47,920 nt of DNA, taken from positions 1-47,920 of the forward strand of contig JBFGCM010000018.1 of the NCBI GenBank assembly GCA_041581135.1, given 5' to 3'. The stretch's first letter is position 1; every line of letters starts with the position of its first letter. Positions 1 to 8,611 of this stretch are shown here, piece by piece. Source of the stretch: JBFGCM01 sp041581135. GTDB lineage: Bacteria; Actinomycetota; Acidimicrobiia; Spongiisociales; UBA5794. The position numbers and the translations under genes were made by a program. The notes beneath the pieces were generated by a model. The model worked only from the letters and a program-made list of their open reading frames with translations. It was not told the DNA's origin and searched no databases.

Positions 1-184
1 CGGAGGACACCAGATGCGCCCCGATCGGCAGCCCTGGACCACACCCGACATCGAGGACGCGATCTCCGGGCTGCAAGTGGGAGATCAGGCGATCGAGTTG
101 CGGCAGATCGTGTTGGTCGTCACGGCGCGCCCGCAGATACGTTGCCGCCGCATCGTTGTAGGAACGGCGAACGAATTCGGTCAT
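1..184 (-). CDS. Class I SAM-dependent methyltransferase, N-terminal part (cut by window edge)
   Basis: Reading leftwards from an ATG at 184-182, 61 codons stay open to the window edge. They begin MTEFVRRSYNDAAATYL and contain VLDVGCGPG at about residues 46-54, the glycine-rich SAM-binding motif I of class I methyltransferases. About 45 residues of helical N-terminus before motif I is normal for small-molecule methyltransferases of this fold. The rest, including any substrate-specific part, lies outside the window, so the substrate cannot be named. No clear Shine-Dalgarno precedes the ATG, and the next gene to the right is divergent. Confidence 0.75.
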   Translation of the reverse strand, partial: MTEFVRRSYNDAAATYLRARRDDQHDLPQLDRLISHLQPGDRVLDVGCGPGLPIGAHLVSS

Positions 185-431
185 GTCTGACCACGGCTCA
201 GTCACGCCGGCAGGCTAGGGGCGTGGCCCGCCACTGCGCTTCGACGCCCGTGGTCGATCGGGCGTCTCGTCGGGCGACGCTCCACGTGCCGACAACTGTG
301 ATGATCTCGGCGTCTCAGACCGTGGCCGTCCAGCCACCCCGGGTGCTGCTCGGCCGTGGCGCCCCGTTGTGCCGAAGGCCCCTTTCGGGGGGGTTGCCGA
401 CTGGACGACAATGAAGGGGTAGGGGGCAGTC

Positions 432-2069
432 ATGGGTCACGGTTCTGCATGCCGGCGGAGCTGGGTCATGGTGGGAGTGTGTGTGGCCTTGATGGTTCCG
501 GCATGCGGTGATTCGGATGATGGGGCTACGTCTTCGACGTCGCCCGCTCCGGCGCCGACCACGACTTCGACGGCAGCGCCCGCGATGACCACGACAACGA
601 TGTTGCCGGACGTATGGCCGACTGAGCGTTGGCCGGTCGCCACCCCGGAAGAGATGGGGATGAGCTCGAGCGTGCTGGTCGATCTCGTGGAGGATGCCGC
701 GACCGTTTATTGGCTCGACAGCGTCACCGTCGTGCGTCACGGCCACGTCGTACTCGACACCGTGATCTACCCCTTCCCGGAGGACCAGGCCCACAACATC
801 CACTCATGCACCAAGAGCGTCACCGGCACACTCATCGGCATCGCCATCGATCAGGGCCTTCTTGCCGGCGTCGATGTGCCGGTGGTGGACGTACTCCCCG
901 CGGCCGCACCGACCGAGATCGATGCGCTGAAGGCGGCCATGACGGTCGAGGACCTGCTGACCATGAGGAGCGGCCTGGAGTGCCGTGACTCGTACAGGTA
1001 CGAGTGGCAGGGCCTGATCGAGATGCGGGGGAGCACCGACTGGGCGGCGCATGTGCTGGCACTACCGATGTCCGAGGAGCCCGGTACCCGTTTCGAGTAC
1101 TGCAACGGGGCATCAGAGCTGCTGTCGGCCATCCTCACCGAGGTCACAGGGAAGCCGGCGTCCGAGTTCGCTGACGAGGTGCTGTTCGGGCCGTTGGGCA
1201 TCTCCGACTATGTCTGGCCAGCCAACCCCCAGGGGATCAGCTTCGGTTCCGGCGACCTGATGCTGCTCCCCACCGACATGGCGAAGATCGGCTACCTGTA
1301 TCTCCGGAACGGGGAGTGGGACGGGAAACAGATCGTGCCCCAGTGGTGGGTCGAGGCCGCTACCGCCGTCCACGCCGCCGAGCGCGCCTCGGCCGACGGC
1401 TACGGGTATCAGTGGTGGATCAACTGGGCCGGCCACCCGATGGCGATCGGGTTCGCAGGGCAGTACATCATCATCCTTCCTGAATTCGATCTCGTGGTGA
1501 CGTTCACTGCCACACAAGAGGCTCTGGAGGGCTCCGGCGACATGCCGGTGGCTCTCGGGGCAGATCCGTTGCTCGCCCTGGTGTACACGGAGGTACTCGG
1601 CGCCATCGAATCGGACGACGCGCTACCTGCCGATCCGGAGGCCCAGGCCCGTCTCGCAGCCGCCGTCGACGCCGCCAGCTCCGGGCCGGACGGCGAGAGC
1701 GTCGTACTGCCCGAGCTCGCGGCCGCAATCGATGGGGTCCGGTACCGGTTCCGACCCAACGAGTGGGGATGGCATTGGTTCGAGATCGATTTCGACGGGG
1801 ACGTTGCCTTCATCCGGGGCGAGAACGTGGCCGGGCCGTACGAGTGGGAGCTGGGGCTGGACGGCCGGTACCGTGCCGATTCCGACGCGTCCGTCCTCAC
1901 CCGTGGCGCCTGGCCGTACGAGCACGTCTTCGTCGTCGAGTACTACGTCATCGGCCACGCGGAGCGCGGCACCGTCGAGTACATCTTCGAGGACGGTGCG
2001 GCCCGGGTGCGGCACATCGAGACGACCACCGGGTACTTCGAGTCGGCCCGGGCCGATCCAGCTCCTTGA
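432..2069 (+). CDS. Serine hydrolase lipoprotein of the beta-lactamase class C / penicillin-binding fold
   Basis: 545 aa. The N-terminus is a lipoprotein signal ending in VPAC (Cys25), followed by a Ser/Thr/Pro/Ala-rich linker to about residue 58, so the catalytic domain should sit outside the membrane. The three hallmark motifs are visible: SxxK as SCTK (Ser125, Lys128), YxN as YCN (223-225), and GFAGQY at 340-345 in the place of the HxG/KTG box. The family covers esterases, D-aminopeptidases and carboxypeptidases as well as beta-lactamases, so substrate is open. About 170 residues after the catalytic domain form an extra C-terminal domain of unknown role. The start at 432 has AGGGGG just upstream; an in-frame ATG at 468 is a weaker alternative. 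It stands alone, with no partner gene. Confidence 0.85.
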   Translation: MGHGSACRRSWVMVGVCVALMVPACGDSDDGATSSTSPAPAPTTTSTAAPAMTTTTMLPDVWPTERWPVATPEEMGMSSSVLVDLVEDAATVYWLDSVTVVRHGHVVLDTVIYPFPEDQAHNIHSCTKSVTGTLIGIAIDQGLLAGVDVPVVDVLPAAAPTEIDALKAAMTVEDLLTMRSGLECRDSYRYEWQGLIEMRGSTDWAAHVLALPMSEEPGTRFEYCNGASELLSAILTEVTGKPASEFADEVLFGPLGISDYVWPANPQGISFGSGDLMLLPTDMAKIGYLYLRNGEWDGKQIVPQWWVEAATAVHAAERASADGYGYQWWINWAGHPMAIGFAGQYIIILPEFDLVVTFTATQEALEGSGDMPVALGADPLLALVYTEVLGAIESDDALPADPEAQARLAAAVDAASSGPDGESVVLPELAAAIDGVRYRFRPNEWGWHWFEIDFDGDVAFIRGENVAGPYEWELGLDGRYRADSDASVLTRGAWPYEHVFVVEYYVIGHAERGTVEYIFEDGAARVRHIETTTGYFESARADPAP

Positions 2070-2253
2070 GCCGGGCGACCGGGCACCCTGCGCCCACGTG
2101 CTCGTGAGGGCTGCCCCGCGCAGCTCGCGTCGACCTCTTCACGTGTGGCGGAAACGGGCTGAGGTTGGTTTCGGGCCGTTCATGGAATGTTTCGACATAT
2201 CCGACGTGATCCGTGGTTACCTCATGCGAGCATCGGTACCAAGGAGCAACGAC

Positions 2254-2889
2254 ATGCGCGACTGGATTCGGGAACATCGGAGGCTTGCCGTTGCCGCGGC
2301 CGTGGCGGCCGTCGGGTTCGCCGTGTTCGTGATCGTCTGGTTCGAGCCGCAGAAGCTGTTCATCGACGAGCGGGTCGACGAGGGACTCGAAGGCTTCGCC
2401 TCACCGGCTGCGGCCGCGGTCACGACGACGTCGGCTCCCCCCACGACCGTCGCTCCCACGACGACCACAGAGTCGCGGGACGATGCGACCACCACGACGA
2501 CCACCAGCACGTCGACGACGACTACCACCACGACGACGGTGCCGGCCGGGCCGATCGTGCTTCACCAGTCCGAGCTGCAATCTCCCGGCAAGGCGGGCAG
2601 CGGCGACGTGTTCCTCATCGAGCTCGAAGACGGAACCCGAGTCATCCGCTTCGAGAACCTCGATGTCTCCAACGGCCCCGATCTCCGAGTGATCTTGAGT
2701 CCGTCGGGTCTCGTCGACGACCGGGACGCCTATCACGTGGATGGCTTCTACGACCTGGGCGAGCTCAAAGGCAATCAAGGGAATCAGAACTACGAGATCC
2801 CCGACGACGTCGACCTCGCCGAGTACTCGACCGTGGCGATCTTCTGCATTCGGTTCAACTACACCTTCAACGCCGCCACGATCAGCTGA
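2254..2889 (+). CDS. Membrane-anchored DM13-domain protein
   Basis: 211 aa. I chose the ATG at 2254 because AAGGAG lies 7 nt upstream; the open frame runs further left but overlaps the preceding gene. There is one transmembrane helix (about 12-30), a linker very rich in Thr (about 56-96), then a DM13 domain from about 100 to the end. The domain shows its typical strings: FENLDVSNGPDL, a tyrosine/aspartate-rich middle, GNQGNQNYEIP and the late Cys in IFCIRF. DM13 is proposed to bind cofactor or take part in electron transfer at the cell surface, with the Cys as a possible redox residue; this is family knowledge, not shown here. It lies downstream of the serine hydrolase after 184 nt and is probably transcribed separately. 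Confidence 0.85.
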   Translation: MRDWIREHRRLAVAAAVAAVGFAVFVIVWFEPQKLFIDERVDEGLEGFASPAAAAVTTTSAPPTTVAPTTTTESRDDATTTTTTSTSTTTTTTTTVPAGPIVLHQSELQSPGKAGSGDVFLIELEDGTRVIRFENLDVSNGPDLRVILSPSGLVDDRDAYHVDGFYDLGELKGNQGNQNYEIPDDVDLAEYSTVAIFCIRFNYTFNAATIS

Positions 2890-3041
2890 ACATGCGGGCG
2901 CTCGCTCGGTGCCTGAGCTGGTAGGTGTGGCTCGCGTATCGGGTGCGGCCCCGGATACACTCGTGGCGACCATGGTTTCACCACGCATGTCGGCTGTGAA
3001 CCTTCCCGCCTCGGTCCCGGCCAGGGGCGCAGACGGTACTC

Positions 3042-3470
3042 GTGGCTGAGGCAGAGGATCGTGGCGAGCCGGTCCTCCTTTCGGGGGGCAACCCTCAGAT
3101 TCCGAAGGGTGACGGTGACGGTCCGGTGCAGGCGTACCTCGCCGCCATGCCGGGGTGGAAGGGCGGTATCGGGCGCCGGCTCGACGCCCTCGTCGCCCGC
3201 ACCGTGCCGGACGTGCGCAAGGCCGTCCGGTGGAACTCGCCCTTCTACGGCATCGAGGGCCAGGGTTGGTTCCTCAGCTTCCATTGTTTCACGAAGTACC
3301 TCAAGGTGACGTTCCTGAACGGTGGCTCGTTGGATCCGGTTCCTCCGGTGGCGTCGAAGTACGACCACGTCCGGTACCTCCACATCCACGAGGACGACGA
3401 GCTCGACGAGGCACGATTCACCGACTGGGTGCAGCAAGCAAGCGCCCTCCCCGGCGAAGCGCTCTTCTGA
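3042..3470 (+). CDS. DUF1801 (YdhG-like) protein
   Basis: 142 aa from a GTG start. The pattern VQAYLAAMPGWKGG, then VRKAVRWNSPFYG, then WFLSFHCFTKYLKVTFLNG matches the DUF1801 / YdhG-type fold: a small alpha-beta domain with a conserved W-x-x-P-x-Y core and a FxxxKxYxKxxF-like strand. These proteins are soluble and poorly characterised; some have been called iron chaperones by analogy with frataxin. A TACACT box at 2956-2961 could be its promoter, giving a leader of about 74 nt. No convincing Shine-Dalgarno precedes the GTG, so the start is the weaker part of this call. Its function in this organism cannot be deduced from neighbours. Confidence 0.75.
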   Translation: MAEAEDRGEPVLLSGGNPQIPKGDGDGPVQAYLAAMPGWKGGIGRRLDALVARTVPDVRKAVRWNSPFYGIEGQGWFLSFHCFTKYLKVTFLNGGSLDPVPPVASKYDHVRYLHIHEDDELDEARFTDWVQQASALPGEALF

Positions 3471-3585
3471 GTCGAGGTCGATCCACGACGTCGTGTGGAG
3501 CGATGTGGCCGTCATGTGTGCGGGGACCACTCGCCGAACGCGTGTGGATCGAATAGCGTTCCAGCCCCGTGAGTTGGAGAACACG

Positions 3586-3954
3586 ATGCAAGACATGACC
3601 TTCGTCATCGGTCCGGGTCGAGCCGTCGCAGAGCTGTGGGAGACGCTCGGCGCGGGAGGTATCGCCATTGAGGCGTCGAGCACCTTTCCGAGCAAGGAAG
3701 GTCGAGTGATTCGGGTCGTCGTCGCCGAGGAGGACGCAGCGCGAGCACGAAGCGCGCTCGCCGGGAAAGGCTTCACGCCGATCGACCAGCATGAAGTGCT
3801 CATCGTCGACATCGACGTCGCACCGGGAGCCCTTGGGCGACTCGCTCGCGCCATTGCCGACGCAGGTGCCAGGCTTCATACCTTGTACATGGCAACCGGA
3901 GACCGGGTCGTGGTGGGTGCAGACGATCTGGACCTCGTGCGACGAGTCGTCTGA
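3586..3954 (+). CDS. Small ACT-domain-like protein
   Basis: 122 aa. Start at 3586 is set by GGAG 8 nt upstream; a TAGCGT box at 3554-3559 fits a promoter with a leader of about 20 nt. The sequence reads as two beta-alpha-beta-beta units, the second containing DIDVAPGALGRLARAIADAG, which is the typical ACT-domain strand-turn-helix (ligand-binding loop followed by the first helix). ACT domains usually sense amino acids in regulatory proteins, and stand-alone forms exist. No catalytic domain is attached, so a regulatory or accessory role is likely but the ligand is unknown. It converges with the next gene, with only 10 nt between their stops. Confidence 0.65.
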   Translation: MQDMTFVIGPGRAVAELWETLGAGGIAIEASSTFPSKEGRVIRVVVAEEDAARARSALAGKGFTPIDQHEVLIVDIDVAPGALGRLARAIADAGARLHTLYMATGDRVVVGADDLDLVRRVV

Positions 3955-3964
3955 GTCCACCTCT

Positions 3965-5185
3965 TCAGTCAACCACCGAGAATGTCAGTCCGGCGTGTTC
4001 CACGAGTCGCTCGATCAAGAGGTCACCGAACGCCGTCGTCGGTGTGTGGAAGCCGCCGGGCGTGGTGCCGTGGTCGACATCGAGGAAGGCCGCCGCAGCC
4101 TCACCCATCATCTTGGCCGTCGATCCGTAGCCAGGATCGCGGTCTCCCGTGACCTTGGTCTCAATGGTGTCAGCTGAGCCGGTCTCGCCGAAGAAGCGCA
4201 GGTTGAAGTACCCGGATTCCCGGGCCTCGGGTGAGGGACCCGTTCCGGGCTTGGGCACCACCCGCTCGAGCAGCTTGCGAATCGGGCCGATCGAGGCGGC
4301 GCCCATCAAACCGCCGAGTCCGCCGGCCAGCAGGCCTGCCTTGGCGGCCCCGAGCGGGCCATCGCCCATCATCATCGCCTCGTCGTAGCGGAAGTCCTCG
4401 CCCCACGGTCGGCCGAGCAGCGCATGGCTGCGATGCACCACGCGCGTGTTGACCGATGCCATGACGAAGGGGCCGACCCACTGTCCTGACGCCTCGTCGT
4501 GTTGGGGGAGGGTGACGTTCGGCTGCCGGACGCCGCGGCGCATGTCGGCCGGGGCGAGCGCGTACGGGTTGCCGAGCACCTTGCGGAGCTGCGGGTTCTG
4601 CGCAACCTCCTCCATCACGGTCATCATGCTGGCCACCGTTCCGCCGCTCGCGCCGCCCTTGAATCCCTTGACGCGCATTGCGATCTTCCGGCAGTACTCG
4701 CCGAACCGTTCGTGGGCCAGCCGCTGGGTGAACCACACGCCGAGATCCGACGGAATCGAATCGAACCCGCAGGCATGCACGATGCGGGCCCCGCTGGCCT
4801 CGGCGGCATCGCCGTGGGCATCGATCATCCGTTGCATCCAGTGGGGCTCACCGGAGAGGTCGCAGTAGTCGGTCCCCGCAGCTGCAACGGCGGCGACGAG
4901 CTCGGAGCCGTACCGCGCATAGGGGCCCACGGTCGATGCCACCACGCGGGCGCGCTCGGCCAGGCTCCTCATCGCCGCTGCATCGCCCGCATCGGCGACG
5001 ATGCGCTCGACATCGGCGCCCGTGTCGGCGGCCACCTGGGCGAGCTTGGCGGCGCTGCGCCCGGCGATCGCCCACCGCAGGGAGCCGTCGGTGCCGTGCC
5101 GACCGACGAGATGGGAACACACGATCTGGCCGGCGAAGCTGGTGGCTCCGAAGACGATGAGATCGAGTGGGCGATCAGCGGTCAC
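3965..5185 (-). CDS. Saccharopine dehydrogenase-like / trans-acting enoyl reductase family protein
   Basis: 406 aa. The N-terminus IVFGATSFAGQIV carries the Rossmann nucleotide-binding loop of the saccharopine dehydrogenase NADP-binding family, followed by VASTVGPYARYG and CDLSGE strings typical of the subgroup that includes mycobacterial trans-acting enoyl reductases (Rv2449c/Rv2953-like). Those partner with polyketide synthases in lipid assembly. No PKS is in this window, so a role in lipid metabolism is inferred from family only. The start is a GTG at 5185: a TAGGGT box sits exactly 6 nt upstream (5192-5197), suggesting a leaderless transcript. Length matches the family. Confidence 0.85.
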   Translation of the reverse strand: MTADRPLDLIVFGATSFAGQIVCSHLVGRHGTDGSLRWAIAGRSAAKLAQVAADTGADVERIVADAGDAAAMRSLAERARVVASTVGPYARYGSELVAAVAAAGTDYCDLSGEPHWMQRMIDAHGDAAEASGARIVHACGFDSIPSDLGVWFTQRLAHERFGEYCRKIAMRVKGFKGGASGGTVASMMTVMEEVAQNPQLRKVLGNPYALAPADMRRGVRQPNVTLPQHDEASGQWVGPFVMASVNTRVVHRSHALLGRPWGEDFRYDEAMMMGDGPLGAAKAGLLAGGLGGLMGAASIGPIRKLLERVVPKPGTGPSPEARESGYFNLRFFGETGSADTIETKVTGDRDPGYGSTAKMMGEAAAAFLDVDHGTTPGGFHTPTTAFGDLLIERLVEHAGLTFSVVD

Positions 5186-5191
5186 GGCGCG

Positions 5192-5197
5192 ACCCTA
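5192..5197 (-). promoter_or_regulatory. -10 box (TAGGGT) of a leaderless promoter
   Basis: TANNNT on the minus strand, 6 nt before the GTG at 5185, so the transcript should begin at the start codon. Confidence 0.6.
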
Positions 5198-5290
5198 GGC
5201 GTTCGCCGGGCTGCCCCGTCCACCGGTGACCCGGTAGCCGATGGCCAGGTGTACCGATCCGGTCGCCGTGCCGAGGGGCCGGCAACGCCC

Positions 5291-5596
5291 TCAGACGTCG
5301 AAGCCGATGGCCGCAATCGGCCTCGCCTGGGTCACCTGCGGTGGCTCTGCCATCAGGGGGCCAAAGGCCTGCATGGCGGCCTGCATCGCCTCGCTCTTGC
5401 CGTGGTGCTGCATGGAGTCCTCGTCGGCCATCAGCGAGAAGAACCAGAACGTGTCATCGGCGCCACGGTGGTACGAGTAGATCTCGACGCCGGGCTCGTG
5501 GTGGGCGGCTTCGACCATCTGGGCCAGCACGGACTCCATCTCGTCGGCCATGCCGTCGCGACACGTGATGGTGCCGAACATCGCAACCTTGCTCAT
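5291..5596 (-). CDS. YgiN-like antibiotic biosynthesis monooxygenase (ABM) domain protein
   Basis: 101 aa, beginning MSKVAMFGTITCRDG. I set the start at 5596 because GAGGAGAAG lies directly upstream. It has the ABM layout: first strand, helix with DEMESVLAQMVEAAHHEPGV, then IYSYHRGADDTFWFFSLMADED, which matches the E-P-G-x(2)-x-Y and F-x-x-x-E/D-x-W strings of the family. Members dimerise into a ferredoxin-like barrel, and some oxidise quinols or polyketides without a cofactor. A role in small-aromatic or stress metabolism is possible, helped only weakly by the quinone-reductase-like gene divergent at 5744. Function is not determined by the sequence. Confidence 0.75.
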   Translation of the reverse strand: MSKVAMFGTITCRDGMADEMESVLAQMVEAAHHEPGVEIYSYHRGADDTFWFFSLMADEDSMQHHGKSEAMQAAMQAFGPLMAEPPQVTQARPIAAIGFDV

Positions 5597-5743
5597 GTGA
5601 ACTTCTCCTCGTCGACTCGCGGTGCCCATTCCTACACGATCGACCCGCCCGGGGTCGTCGCCAGTCACCAGAGCTACGGCACGCACTCCGGCGGGTGGCT
5701 GTTTCGGTAGGGTCGATGCCAGTCGACTGCACGCAAGAGCGAC

Positions 5744-6718
5744 GTGAGAGCCATCGTGTACGAGCGGTACGGACCACCCGAAGTGCTCGAGCTCGCCCAG
5801 GTCGACATGCCGAGCGTCGAAGAGGACGGAGTCTTGATCCGGGTTCGCGCCGCCTCGGTGAACCGTTCCGACTGGGAGGCGCTGAGTGGGCGACCTGCGT
5901 TCGTGCGCTTCTCGGGTGCCGGATTCTGGCGACCCAAGAATCCGATTCTCGGTTCCGACGTGGCCGGGATCGTGGAGCGAGTGGGCAGCAGAGTGACCCG
6001 GTTCAGACCGGGTGACGAGGTGTTCGGTGATGCCCTGTATTTCGGAGCGGGCACGTTCGCCGAGTACGCCGTACTTCCCGAGCGGGCTCCGTTGGCACTC
6101 AAGCCGCCGGGGCTCAGCTTCGTCGACGCAGCCACCCTGCCGCAGGCGGCCGTGCTCGCTCTCCAAGGACTGCGCGACAAAGGCCAGGTTGAGCCGGGTC
6201 AGCGAGTCCTGATCAACGGTGCCGGCGGCGGGGGTGGCTCGTTCGCCGTGCAGATCGCGGCGTCACTCGGGGCGGAGGTGACGGGGGTGGACAGTGGCGC
6301 CAAGCTCGACGCCATCCGTTCGCTCGGGGCAGCGCACGTGGTCGACTTCGCCCGGCAGAACTACACGCGGCTTGGGAATCGCTATGACCGCATACTCGAC
6401 TTCGTCGGTGTGCGGTCGATCTTCACCAAGAAACGCGCCCTCGGTTCCTCCGGTGTCTATCTGGTGGTCGGAGCTTCGGTGCCGCGGCTGCTCGAAGCCG
6501 CCGTCGTAGGCGGCCTGATGTCCAAGATGGGGACCGCCACGCTCGGCGTGCTGATCGCGCGACCCAATCGCGACGATCTCGCGGAGGTCGGCCGATTGGC
6601 CGAATCCGGAACCATCACGCCACTGGTCGAGAAGCAGTACCCGCTCGACGCCGTGCCCGATGCGCTCCGCCACCTTGGAGAGGGGCGGGCCATCGGCAAG
6701 CTGGTCATCACCATGTGA
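5744..6718 (+). CDS. Zinc-free MDR family NAD(P)H oxidoreductase (quinone reductase-like)
   Basis: 324 aa from GTG at 5744. It has the medium-chain dehydrogenase/reductase layout: GroES-like domain with GSDVAGIVERVG and GDEVFG (90-95), then a Rossmann domain with GAGGGGGSFAVQ at 159-170. The catalytic and structural zinc Cys/His ligands of alcohol dehydrogenases are absent, which places it with quinone oxidoreductases and enoyl/NAD(P)H reductases that reduce activated C=C or quinones. A TAGGGT box at 5708-5713 may be the promoter, with a leader of about 24 nt. It is divergent from the ABM-domain gene. Substrate unknown. Confidence 0.9.
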   Translation: MRAIVYERYGPPEVLELAQVDMPSVEEDGVLIRVRAASVNRSDWEALSGRPAFVRFSGAGFWRPKNPILGSDVAGIVERVGSRVTRFRPGDEVFGDALYFGAGTFAEYAVLPERAPLALKPPGLSFVDAATLPQAAVLALQGLRDKGQVEPGQRVLINGAGGGGGSFAVQIAASLGAEVTGVDSGAKLDAIRSLGAAHVVDFARQNYTRLGNRYDRILDFVGVRSIFTKKRALGSSGVYLVVGASVPRLLEAAVVGGLMSKMGTATLGVLIARPNRDDLAEVGRLAESGTITPLVEKQYPLDAVPDALRHLGEGRAIGKLVITM

Positions 6719-6725
6719 ACCACCG

Positions 6726-6908
6726 TCAGGGAGACGCGCGGATTCCCCGGATGGCCCATGCCCGGGCTGTCAGCAAGATGCTGCCGTCGTCCGGCGACAG
6801 CGCATCCCGAAGGGCGTGGCGAAGGCTGGTCCGTTGCCTCTCGTCGAGCGACATCACATAGCTTGGAGCCGGGCCCTGGCCGCCGAGGAAAGGCTCTGGC
6901 GTCGACCT
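6726..6908 (-). pseudogene. C-terminal remnant of a SAM methyltransferase
   Basis: About 60 codons ending at a TGA (6728-6726) read STPEPFLGGQGPAPSY, then MSLDERQRTSLRHALRDAL, DDGSILLTARAWAIRG. The GGQGPAP string, a D/E-rich helix and the LTARAWAxRG strand look like the C-terminal end of class I methyltransferases. The in-frame sequence further upstream overlaps the intact methyltransferase at 6938 on the other strand and has no methyltransferase motifs. I therefore read this as a truncated gene end left after a deletion. An intact short protein using the internal ATG (SYVMSLDE) cannot be excluded. Recognition of the tail is from memory of the family. Confidence 0.55.
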
Positions 6909-6925
6909 GCGGCGTGAGTACCGAA

Positions 6926-6931
6926 TAGCCT
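6926..6931 (+). promoter_or_regulatory. -10 box (TAGCCT) of a leaderless promoter
   Basis: TANNNT six nt before the ATG at 6938; no Shine-Dalgarno is present in the gap. Confidence 0.6.
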
Positions 6932-6937
6932 CACGGA

Positions 6938-7624
6938 ATGAGCTGGGACGAGCGGTTCGCCGAGCACTACGACGAGTGGGCCGCCGACATGACCGAGGAT
7001 GTGCCGTTCTACGTCGATCTGGCGTCACGGACCGATGGCCCCATCGTCGAGCTCGCCGTCGGCACCGGCCGGGTCGCGATTCCCGTCGCCCTGGCTGCGG
7101 GGCGGCGCGTGATCGGCATCGACGCCTCCCCGGCGATGCTGGCACAAGCACGGGCGGCGGCACGCGAGGCTGGTGTGGAGCTGGATCTGCGCGAAGGCGA
7201 CATGCGTGACCTGGAGCTCGAGGCTCCGGCAGGGTTGATCTACTGCCCGGGTCGATCCCTACTCCACCTGCCCACGTGGGCCGATCGGCGCCGGACATTC
7301 GAACGCGTGGCCGCCTCGCTGAGTCCCGACGCTCGCTTCGCTTGGAATGCGTACGCGTTCGACCATCGACTTGCCGCTCAGCTCGACGGTGTACGGCAGG
7401 ACGAGCCGGTGCCATACACGATTCGATACAACGTCCCAGACAACCGGGTCGACCTGGTACTCGATGATGGAGGCGTCACCTCGTTGTGGTGGGCGACCAA
7501 GAACGAGTGGCTCGGTCTGATCGATGTCGCCGGACTCGAGGTCGAGGCTCTGTACGGCGACTTCGACCGCAACCCGCTGTCCGAGGACAGCCGCGAGTAC
7601 GTCTTCGTGACTCGCTTGCGCTGA
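6938..7624 (+). CDS. Class I SAM-dependent methyltransferase
   Basis: 228 aa. Motif I is ELAVGTGRVAIPVA (38-51), followed by the acidic ribose-binding residue in VIGIDASPAML, EGDMRDL (motif II region) and LIYCPGRSLLHL. This is the subgroup that starts with a short Y-D-x-W helix and has ELxxGTGR instead of DxGxGxG. It resembles the protein at 11265 but is not a recent duplicate. The substrate is not identifiable. The start is supported by the -10 box 6 nt upstream. It converges with the next gene (6-nt gap). Confidence 0.88.
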   Translation: MSWDERFAEHYDEWAADMTEDVPFYVDLASRTDGPIVELAVGTGRVAIPVALAAGRRVIGIDASPAMLAQARAAAREAGVELDLREGDMRDLELEAPAGLIYCPGRSLLHLPTWADRRRTFERVAASLSPDARFAWNAYAFDHRLAAQLDGVRQDEPVPYTIRYNVPDNRVDLVLDDGGVTSLWWATKNEWLGLIDVAGLEVEALYGDFDRNPLSEDSREYVFVTRLR

Positions 7625-7630
7625 CGGCGT

Positions 7631-8530
7631 TCAGACCCGTACGAGCAGTGAAGCCGTGAACCCGCCCTCGATCGAGCCGGCGACGCTGGCGAGCTGGTCG
7701 GCCCATCCGTCCCGGAAGACACCGTCGGAGGACAGCGAGAGGCGGGCCAGGCTGGCGGCGCTGTTGCCGTAGCGGTCGTCGGTGTAGACCACCTCGCAGT
7801 CGGCCTGTGGAAAGGCGAGCTGGGACGTCTTGATCGCGGCCGAACCCAGCGACGCCTCGTCCAGCGAACTGAACACCTCGAAGTGGCAGTGCGGCCACCG
7901 GCCCGGGTAGCACCCGGGGAACACGGTCTGGAAGGAAAGGCGCCCGGCGTCATCGGCGACTTGCACGCCGCGCAGGTAGTTCTCGTCGTCGATCTCGTAG
8001 ATCGAGTACCTCCCGTCCGCAGTGCAGTGCCACAGATACACCACCGCGCCTCGCACGGGTTCGCCGGATTCGTTGTCGACGATGGTGAGCTGCAGCGTGG
8101 TCGGGACGCCTTCTGCAGTGCCCGACATCGGTCCGAAGCTCGTGGTGATGTCGGCCTTGAACGGCCCGTCGCCGGCCAACACATTGGGTCCGTTGGTGCC
8201 GTCGGCCGGAAACGGCCCGGCAGTCTCGTCGGGGATCTCGGCACCTATCAGCTCGGAAAGTGCAGTGGTTGTGGTCGACTCAGGTGCTGCGCCGGGGGTG
8301 GTGGTGGGTGCGGTGGCTTCAGCCGTTGTCGTCGTCGACTCGGAGCCCACTGTCGTCGTGGATGTGCCGGCCGTGGACGTGGTGGCCTCGGCCGAACCGA
8401 AGCCGCAAGCCGCGAGCAAGCCGGCGAGGCTCACCCCGCCCATCCACAACAGTGCCTCGCGGCGGGGCAGCAGCTCCGGCATGTCCCCGTGGAGGCCGCC
8501 GTGGTCGTCGTGCTCGTTCGGCTCCGTCAT
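7631..8530 (-). CDS. Exported intradiol ring-cleavage dioxygenase-like lipoprotein
   Basis: 299 aa. The leader has a twin-arginine pair (Arg23-Arg24), a hydrophobic stretch and a lipobox LLAAC (Cys42), so it is probably a Tat-exported lipoprotein. A Thr/Ser-rich linker runs to about residue 90. The catalytic domain resembles catechol/protocatechuate dioxygenases: VYLWHCTADGRYSIY, then LRGVQVADDAGR, then YPGRWPHCHFEV. The four iron ligands expected for the family can be placed at Tyr175, Tyr208, His214 and His216. Intradiol enzymes are normally cytoplasmic; secreted relatives act on catechols or lignin-like aromatics or are uncharacterised. There are no beta-ketoadipate pathway genes nearby. 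Confidence 0.85.
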   Translation of the reverse strand: MTEPNEHDDHGGLHGDMPELLPRREALLWMGGVSLAGLLAACGFGSAEATTSTAGTSTTTVGSESTTTTAEATAPTTTPGAAPESTTTTALSELIGAEIPDETAGPFPADGTNGPNVLAGDGPFKADITTSFGPMSGTAEGVPTTLQLTIVDNESGEPVRGAVVYLWHCTADGRYSIYEIDDENYLRGVQVADDAGRLSFQTVFPGCYPGRWPHCHFEVFSSLDEASLGSAAIKTSQLAFPQADCEVVYTDDRYGNSAASLARLSLSSDGVFRDGWADQLASVAGSIEGGFTASLLVRV

Positions 8531-8611
8531 GGTCTCTCTCGGTAGGGATTGGGCCAGATCACCATCGCCGACTGAGAGGATGCTGGGAGTGTCCTGGGAG
8601 TCCGCCGGACA

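Noticed and set aside
370..392. Terminator-like hairpin (CCCCTTTCGGGG) between the first two genes
   Set aside because: Only about five base pairs; it lies between divergent genes where a terminator is not expected.
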